From: Oceanospirillaceae bacterium
Lineage (GTDB): Bacteria; Pseudomonadota; Gammaproteobacteria; Pseudomonadales; Litoribrevibacteraceae
Reading direction: 5' to 3'
Length of the DNA stretch: 64,000 bases
Assembly (NCBI GenBank): GCA_015665455.1
Contig: JADFAD010000006.1
Location: forward strand, 1,054,001-1,118,000
How positions within the stretch are numbered: the stretch's first letter is position 1; the number at the start of each line of letters is the position of its first letter. Position numbers and translations under genes: made by a program. The notes under the pieces are model-generated. The model was not told the DNA's origin. It was given only the letters and a program-made list of their open reading frames with translations, and searched no databases. Shown piece by piece: positions 55,521-64,000 of this stretch.

Positions 55521-56366
55521 TTAGCCATAACGACCAGTAATGTAATCTTCCGTTTGCTTCTGATTCGGATTAGTGAAAATTTGATTGGTATCACCAAACT
55601 CAATCATATCGCCCATGTACATGAACGCAGTGTAATCAGAAACTCGCGCAGCTTGTTGCATGTTATGAGTAACAATGACAATTGTGTATTCGCTTTTCAA
55701 CTCATTAATTAATTCTTCGATCTTTAGCGTTGAAATTGGATCAAGTGCAGAAGCAGGCTCATCCAATAGCAGTACATCAGGCTTAACAGCAATGGTTCGA
55801 GCTATCACTAAACGCTGCTGCTGACCACCCGACATACCAAGTGCACTGTCATGAAGGCGATCTTTAACTTCATCCCACAGCGCTGCACCACGTAAAGACT
55901 GTTCAACCACTTCATCTAAGGTACGCTTGTTATTGATACCTTGAATACGCAACCCATAGGCTACATTTTCATAAATGCTTTTCGGGAACGGGTTTGGTTT
56001 TTGAAATACCATGCCTACACGACGACGTAACTCAGTTACATCAACGGTGCGGTCATAAATATTTTCATTTTCTAACAGAATCTGACCTTCGATTTTACAC
56101 GTATCCACCAAGTCATTCATTCGGTTAAAACAGCGTAACAATGTTGATTTACCACAACCGGAAGGTCCGATAAATGCCGTTACTCGATTTTTAGGGATGT
56201 GCATATCAATACCATGCAACGCTCGCTTCTCACCGTAATACAACTGTAAATTTTTTACTTCTAAGCAAATCTCTTCATTAGCCAGCTGACGATCTTCATT
56301 GGTCCGACCAAGGGCTGAAATATCAACCGCATGCGTTGGCACTTCATTAGTTGTTTGGTCTGTCAT
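55521..56366 (-). CDS. pstB: Phosphate ABC transporter ATPase PstB
   Basis: A 281-residue ATPase. Walker [10 protein letters not shown] is near 72-80, the signature M-S-G-G-Q-Q-Q-R near 183-190 and Walker [13 protein letters not shown] near 205-216. It powers PstCA. An N-terminal extension of about 25 residues relative to E. coli PstB is present. It lies between pstA and phoU. Confidence 0.96.
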   Translation of the reverse strand: MTDQTTNEVPTHAVDISALGRTNEDRQLANEEICLEVKNLQLYYGEKRALHGIDMHIPKNRVTAFIGPSGCGKSTLLRCFNRMNDLVDTCKIEGQILLENENIYDRTVDVTELRRRVGMVFQKPNPFPKSIYENVAYGLRIQGINNKRTLDEVVEQSLRGAALWDEVKDRLHDSALGMSGGQQQRLVIARTIAVKPDVLLLDEPASALDPISTLKIEELINELKSEYTIVIVTHNMQQAARVSDYTAFMYMGDMIEFGDTNQIFTNPNQKQTEDYITGRYG

Positions 56367-56423
56367 GACTTTATACCTAATTTAAAAAATTGAATTCTGT
56401 TCCACTTCCACAATTGAAAGCGA

Positions 56424-58106
56424 TTAATGTTCTAGTGATTTATATTTTTCACGTAAGCCATTTCGTATGCCTACCGCTGCCAAGTTCAGAACAGCAATCA
56501 CTAACACAAGTAAGAACGCAGTTGCATAAACAAGAGGTCTTGCCGCTTCCACGTTAGGGCTCTGGAAGCCAACGTCATAAATATGGAAACCTAAGTGCAT
56601 AAACTTACGATCTAAATGAATGAACGGGTAGTTCCAATCCAGCGGTAACGAAGGTGCTAATTTCACAACACCCACCAGCATCAAAGGAGCCACTTCACCC
56701 GCTGCACGAGCAATCGCCAAAATCACACCTGTCATGATCGCAGGGCTAGACATTGGAAGAACAACACGCCATAGCGTTTCAAACTTAGTTGCACCTAACG
56801 CCAAGCTACCTTCACGAACGGATCTAGGAATGCGAGACAAACCTTCTTCTGTGGCAACAATAACCACTGGCACGGTTAAAATAGCCAACGTCAATGATGC
56901 CCATAGAAGCCCTGGTGTACCAAACGTTGGTGCAGGTAAGGCTTCCGGATAAAACAGCTGGTCAATATTGCCACCAAGGAAATAAATGAAGAACCCTAAG
57001 CCAAACACGCCATATACAATAGAAGGTACACCTGCCAGGTTATTCACAGCAATGCGAATGACCTGAGTAACCGCGCCTTGCTTCGCGTATTCCCTAAGAT
57101 AAACCGCAGCAATCACACCAAAAGGCGTCACCATGATCGACATCAAAAGTACCATCATCACGGTACCAAAGATCGCAGGAAAGATACCGCCTTCGGTATT
57201 AGCTTCACGGGGGTCATCTAGCAAGAACTCACCAAGCTTGCCAATATAATGAGATATTTTATCAAAGAAGCCCATGTCGTTCGGCGCATACGCTAGAACA
57301 ACTTTACTTAAGGACATCGAAACTTCATTGCCATCAATGGTCTTCGCTAATAACTGATCTCGTTGCACTTGTGAATAAAGACCGTTTAGCTGATCTTTCA
57401 ACACTTCATATTCAGCGTTCAAGCCTGCACGTTCTTCAGCAATCGATTGCAATTTAATTGGATCTGAATCGCCTTGAAGCTCCAATCCACGTTCTTTTAA
57501 TCTAAGGCGTTCCAAGCCATAGTTAATCGAACCGATATCGCCTTTCTCGATACCATGAATTTCTTCTTGAATAGCAAGAGCGCGCTCTATTCTTTCTTGT
57601 AACGCAGCCCACGTAGATTCAAAGCCACCGTTAGCAACAGAAGCAACTACTTTATCGCCTTCTTTTACTGAGACTAAATTCCCGTAAAAATTACCCCACT
57701 CGCGACGCTCGACAGCAATCAGGTTTTCAGGGGCTGTTTGCTTAGAAATACTGGTCGACAACACCCATAAGAAATCTTGACCAGAAACATCTCGGTTACC
57801 GACTTTAAGAAGGTCACGCTCGATATATTCTATGTCTGCCGGTACTTGATAGCCTGCTGATTTAAGCTGTGTTGCAGAGACCAGTTCACTATCAGCGATC
57901 TCACCCAATATCGTCTTTTGATCACCAGAACGATTCTGATATTCAGTCACATACAAAGTGCTTGGCCAGAAATGACCCAAGCCCTTCACTGCAATTAAAC
58001 CCAAAAGCCCCACAACCATGATGACACATAGAGCCACCGCACCTGCGTTCAACCAAATCCATGGAGAACCGCTTTTATACCAATCTTTTACAGAAATATT
58101 CATCAC
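56424..58106 (-). CDS. pstA: Phosphate ABC transporter permease PstA, long form
   Basis: A 560-residue permease, about twice the E. coli length. The extra part is a large soluble insertion between helix 1 (about 16-38) and the permease domain, including a coiled-coil region (about 175-270: E-E-I-H-G-I-E-K-G and E-E-R-A-G-L-N-A-E-Y). The C-terminal domain carries the EAA-loop pattern E-G-S-L-A-L-G-A-T-K. Such long PstA proteins recur in marine gammaproteobacteria. It forms the channel with PstC, 27 bp upstream. Confidence 0.93.
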   Translation of the reverse strand: MMNISVKDWYKSGSPWIWLNAGAVALCVIMVVGLLGLIAVKGLGHFWPSTLYVTEYQNRSGDQKTILGEIADSELVSATQLKSAGYQVPADIEYIERDLLKVGNRDVSGQDFLWVLSTSISKQTAPENLIAVERREWGNFYGNLVSVKEGDKVVASVANGGFESTWAALQERIERALAIQEEIHGIEKGDIGSINYGLERLRLKERGLELQGDSDPIKLQSIAEERAGLNAEYEVLKDQLNGLYSQVQRDQLLAKTIDGNEVSMSLSKVVLAYAPNDMGFFDKISHYIGKLGEFLLDDPREANTEGGIFPAIFGTVMMVLLMSIMVTPFGVIAAVYLREYAKQGAVTQVIRIAVNNLAGVPSIVYGVFGLGFFIYFLGGNIDQLFYPEALPAPTFGTPGLLWASLTLAILTVPVVIVATEEGLSRIPRSVREGSLALGATKFETLWRVVLPMSSPAIMTGVILAIARAAGEVAPLMLVGVVKLAPSLPLDWNYPFIHLDRKFMHLGFHIYDVGFQSPNVEAARPLVYATAFLLVLVIAVLNLAAVGIRNGLREKYKSLEH

Positions 58107-58133
58107 TACATACCTACTATCGATGGCTCTGGG

Positions 58134-60404
58134 TTACAGAGAACCGTATTTGTTGCGTAAACGCTGACGAATGAGTTCAGCCACCGTATTCACCACAAAA
58201 GTAAATAAGAACAGTACAAAAGCAGCCAAGAACAAGACTCGATAATGAGTACTGTGAACTTCAGATTCAGGTACTTCTACTGCGATATTCGCTGCTAAAG
58301 TCCTCATACCTTCGAATATGTTCCAATCCATTACAGGCGTGTTACCCGTTGCCATTAATACAATCATTGTTTCACCTACAGCACGACCCATACCGATCAT
58401 CACCGCAGAGAAAATACCAGGACTTGCTGTTGGAATAACAACACGAACCAGTGTCTGCCAAGGCGTAGCGCCTAAAGCAAGAGAACCATTACTCAAGTGC
58501 TTAGGTACACTGAAGATCGCATCTTCAGCAATCGAGAAGATAGAAGGAATCACAGCAAATCCCATGGCAATCCCAACCACCAACGCATTTCGCTGATCAA
58601 AAGAAATGCCTAAATCTCGAGAAACCCACGTACGCATATCTCCATCAAAGAACATCTGTTCGATCGGCGTTGCAATCGTTAAACCAAACCACACTAGAAG
58701 CAACAATACTGGAAGCAAAAGCACAGCATCCCAACCATCAGGCACTTTATGACGAATAGATTGCGGTAAATTGGCCCATGTGAAACCAAACAATAAGATT
58801 CCAAAAGGCAGCACCAATAACAAGGTAAAGACACCGGATAAGTTCGTTTCAATGAATGGCGCTAAGAACAAGCCCGCCAAGAAACCAATAATAACGGTTG
58901 GTAACGCTTCCATTAACTCAATCATAGGCTTCACTTTACGACGCCATTCTGGAGCCATGAAATAAGCAGTATAGATTGCACCACAGATGGCGAGAGGAAT
59001 TGCAAACAACATTGCGTAAAGTGCTGCTTTAATGGTTCCGAAGGCTAATGGCGCCAAACTCATCTTAGGTTCAAAATCATTCGTAGCCGCTGACGACTGC
59101 CAGATATATTCAGGTTCGTCGTAGTTCTCGTACCATACTTCATGCCATAGAGAGCTCCATGAAACTTCAGGATGCTTATTGTAAACGTCCCAAACTTTCA
59201 ATTTACCACTTGATTCAATGATCAATGCATCAGCACGAGGAGCAACCACCATAAAATCAACAGGATTGCTAATAAGCTGTTCTTCCAACACACTTCTGTG
59301 GGCCGTGGTATTATAAATTGAAACGACACCACTGCTATCTACTGTGAAAAAGCCCTTTCGTCGTTCTTCAGTAGCAATCAGTTTAATCTCTGTCGGCTCA
59401 TCATCTCCAATGAATGAACGAACTTTCATGAACTGAGGTGTACCCTCTTTATCTCTTGCCATGAACCATTGAGAGGTAGTTCCTGATGAATCTGCCGCAA
59501 GAACAGAGATACCACCAAGCAAAGGCTCGAACTGTGTCAGACGCTCACCTTTCTCAATGATTCGAGTAATGCCAAAACTTTCTACCACGTCAACGTCTTC
59601 AATGCTGAAACGTTCCATAGAGCCCGATTCATTCGCAGCAAACAACCAATCCATTTCAGCATCAATAATCAAATAATCTGCTTTCAGGGATAGTTCAAAC
59701 GCTGGCGCATCATAACGCTCTAATTCAAAACCATCCCCAAATAAATCTTCTTCTTTAGTAAAGTGAACTATTTGAGCAAGTGAATCATTTCCAGACGCGA
59801 CTAAAACCATGTTCTCGTCGTTTTCATTCATAGCAATGGATGCAACAGGCTCGTTCAGAAGAGCAATTGGCTCTTCTCCGTACGGGAATACAATTTCAGG
59901 CAATAGCGTTCTATTCGCATCCTGATCGTATTTAGCAACGTATTTATGTTTAACAATTAAAGCCTGACCATTTTCCAGGCCCAGTATTAATGTTCGGCTT
60001 CCTATCCGGCCTTCAGCAACAACACTAACCTTACTGCCAATCTCATCCAAAAGAGGCACCTGACTGATAATGCCACCCTCTTTTAAATCAAAGAAGATAA
60101 CGTCACCCGACTCGGTCAAACGCATACCAATCTCAGCCTGCTCTTCTGAGGTCAGAAACATGGTTCTCGTTGACTCATCGGTTGTTAAACCAGGGACATC
60201 AAATTCGGCAGTCTTATCGATACTTGCAGACTGCAACATCGGAGCGACTTCATAAAGCAAATATAAGAAGATCAGCATGATCGTCATAATCACACTGATG
60301 CCACCAACACCAATACCGTGGGTGGCAACTGTATCCTTAAAATTACGAATCTTACGCTTACGCGCAAGAGCAGGAGAATTCAAATCAAGTTTCACTGAGC
60401 TCAT
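58134..60404 (-). CDS. pstC: Phosphate ABC transporter permease PstC, long form
   Basis: A 756-residue permease. After helix 1 (about 33-55) there is a periplasmic domain of about 380 residues with repeated strand motifs resembling a beta-propeller (for example L-I-L-G-L-E-N-G-Q, V-L-V-A-S-G-N-D-S). The C-terminal permease domain has helices from about 460 and the EAA-loop pattern N-G-S-L-A-L-G-A-T-P-W. The insertion is larger than in E. coli PstC (about 320 residues in all) and may bind PstS or sense phosphate. It lies 133 bp after pstS behind an intrinsic terminator. Confidence 0.93.
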   Translation of the reverse strand: MSSVKLDLNSPALARKRKIRNFKDTVATHGIGVGGISVIMTIMLIFLYLLYEVAPMLQSASIDKTAEFDVPGLTTDESTRTMFLTSEEQAEIGMRLTESGDVIFFDLKEGGIISQVPLLDEIGSKVSVVAEGRIGSRTLILGLENGQALIVKHKYVAKYDQDANRTLLPEIVFPYGEEPIALLNEPVASIAMNENDENMVLVASGNDSLAQIVHFTKEEDLFGDGFELERYDAPAFELSLKADYLIIDAEMDWLFAANESGSMERFSIEDVDVVESFGITRIIEKGERLTQFEPLLGGISVLAADSSGTTSQWFMARDKEGTPQFMKVRSFIGDDEPTEIKLIATEERRKGFFTVDSSGVVSIYNTTAHRSVLEEQLISNPVDFMVVAPRADALIIESSGKLKVWDVYNKHPEVSWSSLWHEVWYENYDEPEYIWQSSAATNDFEPKMSLAPLAFGTIKAALYAMLFAIPLAICGAIYTAYFMAPEWRRKVKPMIELMEALPTVIIGFLAGLFLAPFIETNLSGVFTLLLVLPFGILLFGFTWANLPQSIRHKVPDGWDAVLLLPVLLLLVWFGLTIATPIEQMFFDGDMRTWVSRDLGISFDQRNALVVGIAMGFAVIPSIFSIAEDAIFSVPKHLSNGSLALGATPWQTLVRVVIPTASPGIFSAVMIGMGRAVGETMIVLMATGNTPVMDWNIFEGMRTLAANIAVEVPESEVHSTHYRVLFLAAFVLFLFTFVVNTVAELIRQRLRNKYGSL

Positions 60405-60483
60405 AAGCTATTTTCTCAGGGCATCTACTATTTGCAGCTAAAATAAGACAATTGTGTTACAGAATTATTACAGACTAGAATCA

Positions 60484-60514
60484 AAAAAAAGGGGAAGTAA
60501 ACTTCCCCTTTTTG
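60484..60514 (-). terminator. Attenuator-like terminator between pstS and pstC
   Basis: Arms around aaggggaag and cttcccctt (60487-60496 with 60501-60510) close a 4-nt loop and are followed on the minus strand by a U-run of about eight. It would let pstS be made in excess over the membrane subunits. Confidence 0.85.
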
Positions 60515-60536
60515 AACTCTTTCAGATAAAGAGCAA

Positions 60537-61514
60537 TTATAGGCTTAACGCTTTCAACGTTTTCTCTACTACTTTAGAAGGTAGAGGGATGTAACCATCC
60601 TTGATCACGATTTCTTGGCCTTGCTTAGAAAGAACCATTTTAACAAATTCAGCTTCCATTGGAGAAAGTGCTTTGTTTGGTGCTTTGTTCACATAAACAT
60701 ACAAGAAACGAGACAGTGGGTACGTTTTGTTTACGGCATTGTCAGGTGTTGCTTCAACAAACTTCTGACCAGGCTTCTTCGCCAAAGGAACAGCGCGAAC
60801 ACTTGATGTCTTATAACCAATACCAGAGTAACCGATACCGTTAATAGACTCAGAAACACCCGTTACGACAGAAGATGAACCAGGCTGCTCGTTTACGCTT
60901 GACTTATAGTCACCCTTACAAAGTGCTTTCTTCTTGAAGTAACCGTATGTACCAGAAGCAGAGTTACGACCAAAGATCTGAATATCACGACCAGACCACT
61001 CACCATTCAAACCCGTTTCACCCCAGCTTGAAATATCTTCTTTACCCTTACACTTACGTGTAGAAGAGAAGATCGCATCAACCTGAGCGATTGTCATACC
61101 TTTAATTGGGTTATCTTTGTTTACATATACAGCCAATGCATCGATCGCTACAGGGATAGCTGTAGGCTTATAACCAAATTTCTTTTCAAACGCTTCGACT
61201 TCTTTGTCTTTCATCTTACGAGACATTGGACCAAAGTTAGACGTACCTGCAGTCAACGCTGGAGGCGCAGTAGAAGAACCCGCCGCTTGAATCTGAATAT
61301 TAACGTTTGGATAGAAACGCTTGTAATCTTCCGCCCAAAGCGTCATCAAGTTAGCTAGAGTATCAGAACCCATTGAGCTGAAGTTTCCAGAAACACCAGA
61401 TGTTTTTGAGTATGCAGGAATGTCAGCATCTACTTTAGCTGCCGCTGTTGCTTGGCCAGAGAAGGCTGCTGCAGCAACGATCGAAACCGCTGCAAAAATT
61501 TTCTTCATTTTCAT
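60537..61514 (-). CDS. pstS: Periplasmic phosphate-binding protein PstS
   Basis: A 325-residue periplasmic protein with signal peptide (about 1-25). Phosphate-binding motifs G-S-D-T-L near 53-57, A-A-G-S-S-T-A-P near 81-88 and R-N-S-A-S-G-T-Y-G near 181-189 are present. It supplies phosphate to PstC/A/B. The GGAGAG ribosome site fits the first ATG; a second in-frame ATG two codons later is possible. A Pho box lies about 90 bp upstream. Confidence 0.96.
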   Translation of the reverse strand: MKMKKIFAAVSIVAAAAFSGQATAAAKVDADIPAYSKTSGVSGNFSSMGSDTLANLMTLWAEDYKRFYPNVNIQIQAAGSSTAPPALTAGTSNFGPMSRKMKDKEVEAFEKKFGYKPTAIPVAIDALAVYVNKDNPIKGMTIAQVDAIFSSTRKCKGKEDISSWGETGLNGEWSGRDIQIFGRNSASGTYGYFKKKALCKGDYKSSVNEQPGSSSVVTGVSESINGIGYSGIGYKTSSVRAVPLAKKPGQKFVEATPDNAVNKTYPLSRFLYVYVNKAPNKALSPMEAEFVKMVLSKQGQEIVIKDGYIPLPSKVVEKTLKALSL

Positions 61515-61583
61515 TATGACTACTCTCCAAATTTAAGTAGGTAATATCAGAAATTTTTCTAGGTTATTTAAAAAATTTCGATC

Positions 61584-61617
61584 AATATATAACCGGTTTA
61601 TGACAACTATATTACAA
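61584..61617 (-). promoter_or_regulatory. Pho box and -10 element of the pst operon
   Basis: On the minus strand TTGTAAT-ATAG-TTGTCAT (plus-strand 61600-61617) is two 7-bp repeats separated by four bases, the PhoB-binding pattern CTGTCAT-N4-CTGTCAC. A TATATT -10-like hexamer (61584-61589) follows about 10 bp on, as expected when PhoB replaces the -35 element. Phosphate-starvation induction of pstSCAB-phoU is inferred. Confidence 0.75.
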
Positions 61618-61739
61618 CGATCTCAACTCAAAACATTTTAGTCTCTTTTCTAATACCTGCTCAAACGCCAGTAATAATCACGGTTTGTGCTGTTTCAATG
61701 ACGATCCATTCTCTATAATGCACCAAAAAAATTAATTAA

Positions 61740-62279
61740 ATGGTTCTTCAAATGCACGGATTGTTCAGTAAGTTGCACTTAGCACTCTCCCACGGAACAG
61801 AAATTTTCGGTAAATATTTATCCTGGTTAACGTTAATAATGACAATCCTAATGTTCACGTTAGTGGTCTTACGTTACACACTGAATTTCAATTTAATATC
61901 GCTACAAGAGTCTGTTATTTATTTACACGCTGCCGTATTTCTACTGGGCACAGGTTACACCTTGAAAGCAGACGGGCATGTTCGTGTGGATATCCTGTAC
62001 CGAGCGATGAAAGAGCATCAAAAAGCTTGGGTCAATCTTTTAGGTAGCTTATTTCTACTGCTTCCAATGATGATATTCATTGGTGTCGTGAGCTGGGATT
62101 ACATTGCATTTTCTTGGTCAATACTCGAAAAATCACAAGAAGCAGGCGGCTTACCCTTCGTTTACCTTTTAAAAACACTTATTTTAGGCATGGTTTTTAG
62201 CATAAGTATCCAAGGCGTAGCTGAGATTCTACGATGCGCCGCCCTATTAGAGCGTCATTATTCTAAGGAGGCAAACTGA
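61740..62279 (+). CDS. TRAP transporter small permease (DctQ)
   Basis: A 179-residue protein with four predicted helices and the pattern V-L-R-Y-T-L-N-F-N-L-I-S-L-Q-E near 43-57, typical of DctQ subunits. It pairs with the large permease encoded next. Its stop overlaps the DctM start by one base (TGATG). No strong ribosome site precedes the ATG at 61740; an ATG four codons later is possible. No DctP binding protein is present in the window. Confidence 0.88.
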   Translation: MVLQMHGLFSKLHLALSHGTEIFGKYLSWLTLIMTILMFTLVVLRYTLNFNLISLQESVIYLHAAVFLLGTGYTLKADGHVRVDILYRAMKEHQKAWVNLLGSLFLLLPMMIFIGVVSWDYIAFSWSILEKSQEAGGLPFVYLLKTLILGMVFSISIQGVAEILRCAALLERHYSKEAN

Positions 62280-63667
62280 TGGAATTTATGCCTCTGTTTA
62301 TGTTTTTAACCATTTGCATCGTATTAATGATGGGATTCCCCGTTGCCTTTACATTAGGTGGCATCGCACTTGCCTTTGCAGGCGTAGGATTATTAACAGG
62401 TACCTTCGATGGCGCCTTCTTAGAAGCCTTTCCTAATCGACTGTTCGGTCTGATCAGCAATCAAACGCTCATGGCTGTACCATTTTTTGTCTTCATGGGC
62501 GTGATGTTGCAAAAATCGAAAGTTGCCGAAGATTTGCTCGAAAGTATGTCCCTTCTATTTGGCAGCTGGCCAGGCGGTGTTGGTATTGCAGTGACCGTCG
62601 TCGGAATGTTAATGGCAGCAAGTACAGGGATTGTAGGCGCAACAGTTGTGACCATGGGGTTAATATCATTACCCGCCATGATCAAACAAGGGTACGACCC
62701 TAAACTGGCCACAGGGGCCATTTGCGCCACAGGCACCCTTGGCCAAATTATTCCACCATCCATTGCCTTAGTGATTCTCGGAGATGTGCTTTCTAGCGCG
62801 TATCAACAAGCACAATTAAGCATGGGCATCTTTTCACCTAAAACAGTTTCTGTTGGCGATTTATTTGTCGGGGCCATTATCCCTGGTCTAATTCTGGTCA
62901 TGCTTTACGGCTTTTATATTTACCTAACAGCCCTGTTTAAGCCCGAGACTGCCCCCACTGTATCCAGAAAAGAAATGATCGATAACAACGATCATGACCA
63001 CTTATGGAAAATCATCTTACAGGGCTTAGTACCGCCGCTAATTCTTATCATCAGCGTTCTTGGTTCAATCGTAGGAGGTATTGCAACGCCGACTGAGGCT
63101 GCATCAGTGGGCGCTTTCGGTGCTACGGTACTTGCTGCATTCCGAAAAAAGCTGTCCCTAGACTGCTTAAGAGACGTATGCCAACAAACCACCCAAGTGA
63201 CTTGTATGGTTTTCATGATATTCATCGGTGCGGCCATATTTTCGTTGGTATTCCGAGGTTTCGGAGGGGAAGAACTGATTCAATCCGCGTTTGAAAATAT
63301 ACCTGGCGGTGCATTAGGTGCAATGCTTGTTGTAATGATAGTGATATTTCTATTAGGTTTCATATTGGACTTTATAGAAATCACATTTGTCGTCGTTCCT
63401 ATCGTCGCGCCAATTTTACTGGCTATGGGTCTGGACCCTGTTTGGTTAGGCATCATGATCGCCATTAACCTTCAAACGTCTTTCCTAACCCCTCCTTTTG
63501 GATTTGCGTTATTTTATTTACGCGGTGTGGCGCCACCAGAGGTAAAAACATCCGACATGTACAAAGGGGTGATTCCGTTTATTATCATCCAATTATTACT
63601 GCTAATCGGATTAGCCTTCTTCCCAGAATTAGCCACTTGGTTACCTGAACAAGTTTACGGCAACTAA
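62279..63667 (+). CDS. TRAP transporter large permease (DctM)
   Basis: A 462-residue polytopic protein (about 11-12 helices) with M-G-F-P-V-A-F-T-L-G-G near 18-28 and G-A-T-V-V-T-M-G near 121-128, typical of DctM. It moves a substrate, probably a carboxylate or other organic acid, using an ion gradient and a DctP protein. A strong AAGGAGG ribosome site precedes the coupled ATG. It ends just before a hairpin. Confidence 0.93.
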   Translation: MEFMPLFMFLTICIVLMMGFPVAFTLGGIALAFAGVGLLTGTFDGAFLEAFPNRLFGLISNQTLMAVPFFVFMGVMLQKSKVAEDLLESMSLLFGSWPGGVGIAVTVVGMLMAASTGIVGATVVTMGLISLPAMIKQGYDPKLATGAICATGTLGQIIPPSIALVILGDVLSSAYQQAQLSMGIFSPKTVSVGDLFVGAIIPGLILVMLYGFYIYLTALFKPETAPTVSRKEMIDNNDHDHLWKIILQGLVPPLILIISVLGSIVGGIATPTEAASVGAFGATVLAAFRKKLSLDCLRDVCQQTTQVTCMVFMIFIGAAIFSLVFRGFGGEELIQSAFENIPGGALGAMLVVMIVIFLLGFILDFIEITFVVVPIVAPILLAMGLDPVWLGIMIAINLQTSFLTPPFGFALFYLRGVAPPEVKTSDMYKGVIPFIIIQLLLLIGLAFFPELATWLPEQVYGN

Positions 63668-63675
63668 CCAGTACC

Positions 63676-63713
63676 TTTGTCTGACAGGCGAATAATCCCA
63701 CCTGTCAGACAAA
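63676..63713. terminator. Hairpin after the TRAP genes
   Basis: A 13-bp perfect stem (63676-63688 with 63701-63713) and 12-nt loop lie just after the DctM stop. No U-run follows, so it is a probable rather than certain terminator. Confidence 0.55.
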
Positions 63714-63744
63714 AGCGTTCTATTTATCACCATATAACACTCCC

Positions 63745-63758
63745 TTGATTCACATCAA
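63745..63758 (+). promoter_or_regulatory. Anr/FNR-type box before hemN
   Basis: TTGAT-TCAC-ATCAA is a perfect match to the FNR/Anr consensus TTGAT-N4-ATCAA, centred about 120 bp before the hemN start. It implies oxygen-dependent activation of the anaerobic coproporphyrinogen oxidase gene. Confidence 0.8.
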
Positions 63759-63871
63759 AACCCGATCGTTTCAGGTCTTCTACACTCAACTCATATAAAA
63801 CGTTAAACACACCAAACGTTATTATTAATAATCGTAGTTTTGTTAACTGAGTAGACGTGGAGCCAAGGGCA

Positions 63872-64000
63872 ATGACAGAGTTATCAACCGACTTTTCAAA
63901 CTTTCATTGGGACGATGAAATGATTCGTCGCTATGAAGGCAAGGGCCCAAGGTACACTTCATACCCGACAGCGCTCAGTTTCGCACCGATCAAACAGAAC
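63872..64000 (+). CDS. hemN: Oxygen-independent coproporphyrinogen III oxidase (start only)
   Basis: Only the first 43 codons lie inside the window. They read M-T-E-L-S-T-D-F then R-R-Y-E-G-K-G-P-R-Y-T-S-Y-P-T-A, matching the N-terminus of HemN, a radical SAM enzyme that makes protoporphyrinogen IX precursors without oxygen. The CxxxCxxC cluster lies beyond the window. An Anr/FNR-type box precedes it. Confidence 0.88.
   Translation, partial: MTELSTDFSNFHWDDEMIRRYEGKGPRYTSYPTALSFAPIKQN

Overview
The window looks like ordinary chromosome from a marine, heterotrophic gammaproteobacterium, probably Oceanospirillales-like. Pointers are the moderate GC content, a leucine/isovalerate (liu) operon, a secreted lipase with its foldase, a bacterial sphingomyelinase, long PstC/PstA permeases, an acyl-CoA-binding protein, Gac/Csr-type regulatory RNAs and an Anr/FNR-type site before hemN. 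I saw no insertion sequence, prophage, CRISPR array, tRNA or rRNA. The genus assignment is inference.

Layout. 1-7501: metal uptake. The 3' end of a TonB-dependent receptor is followed by two Fur-like boxes and a same-strand run of a PepSY membrane protein, a small secreted protein, a His-tailed membrane-anchored protein, a zinc-type ABC transporter (binding protein, ATPase, permease) and a second, degenerate binding lipoprotein. 7645-12393: lipase foldase and lipase, an amino-acid-binding-type periplasmic protein, a YbaK-type deacylase and an alpha/beta hydrolase. 12626-19784: a tightly coupled operon (thermostable-hemolysin family protein, AMP-dependent acyl-activating enzyme, haem-oxygenase-like diiron protein, short-chain dehydrogenase, TPR protein) divergent from a QseBC/PmrAB-like two-component system; two CTTAAG-type repeats lie in the shared promoter. 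19850-27329: glutathionyl-hydroquinone reductase, DoxX and a tripartite RND efflux operon. 27589-29960: a 56-residue unrecognised gene and thiOSG. 30156-37798: unknown protein, HDOD protein, binding lipoprotein with a hybrid kinase, class V aminotransferase, a SnoaL-AraC fusion and a MEST-like hydrolase. 37851-39902: a large surface lipoprotein. 40137-47731: liuR-liuABCDE and a thioesterase. 47836-52076: diguanylate cyclase, sphingomyelinase, acyl-CoA-binding protein, unknown protein and thioesterase. 52441-54140: two GGA-rich CsrB/RsmZ-type RNAs flanking an oppositely oriented cysZ. 54178-61514: DUF3392 protein and phoU-pstBACS with a Pho box. 61740-63667: TRAP transporter membrane subunits. 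63872 onward: the start of hemN.

Two systems stand out. First, two separate CsrA-sponge RNAs appear to be encoded about 1 kb apart; the first has a GacA-type upstream box about 180 bp before its predicted start and an internal 53-bp tandem repeat that multiplies its GGA hairpins. Second, the hemolysin-family/acyl-activating/diiron/SDR operon looks like a compact lipid-modifying pathway, probably controlled by its neighbouring two-component system. Its product cannot be read from sequence.
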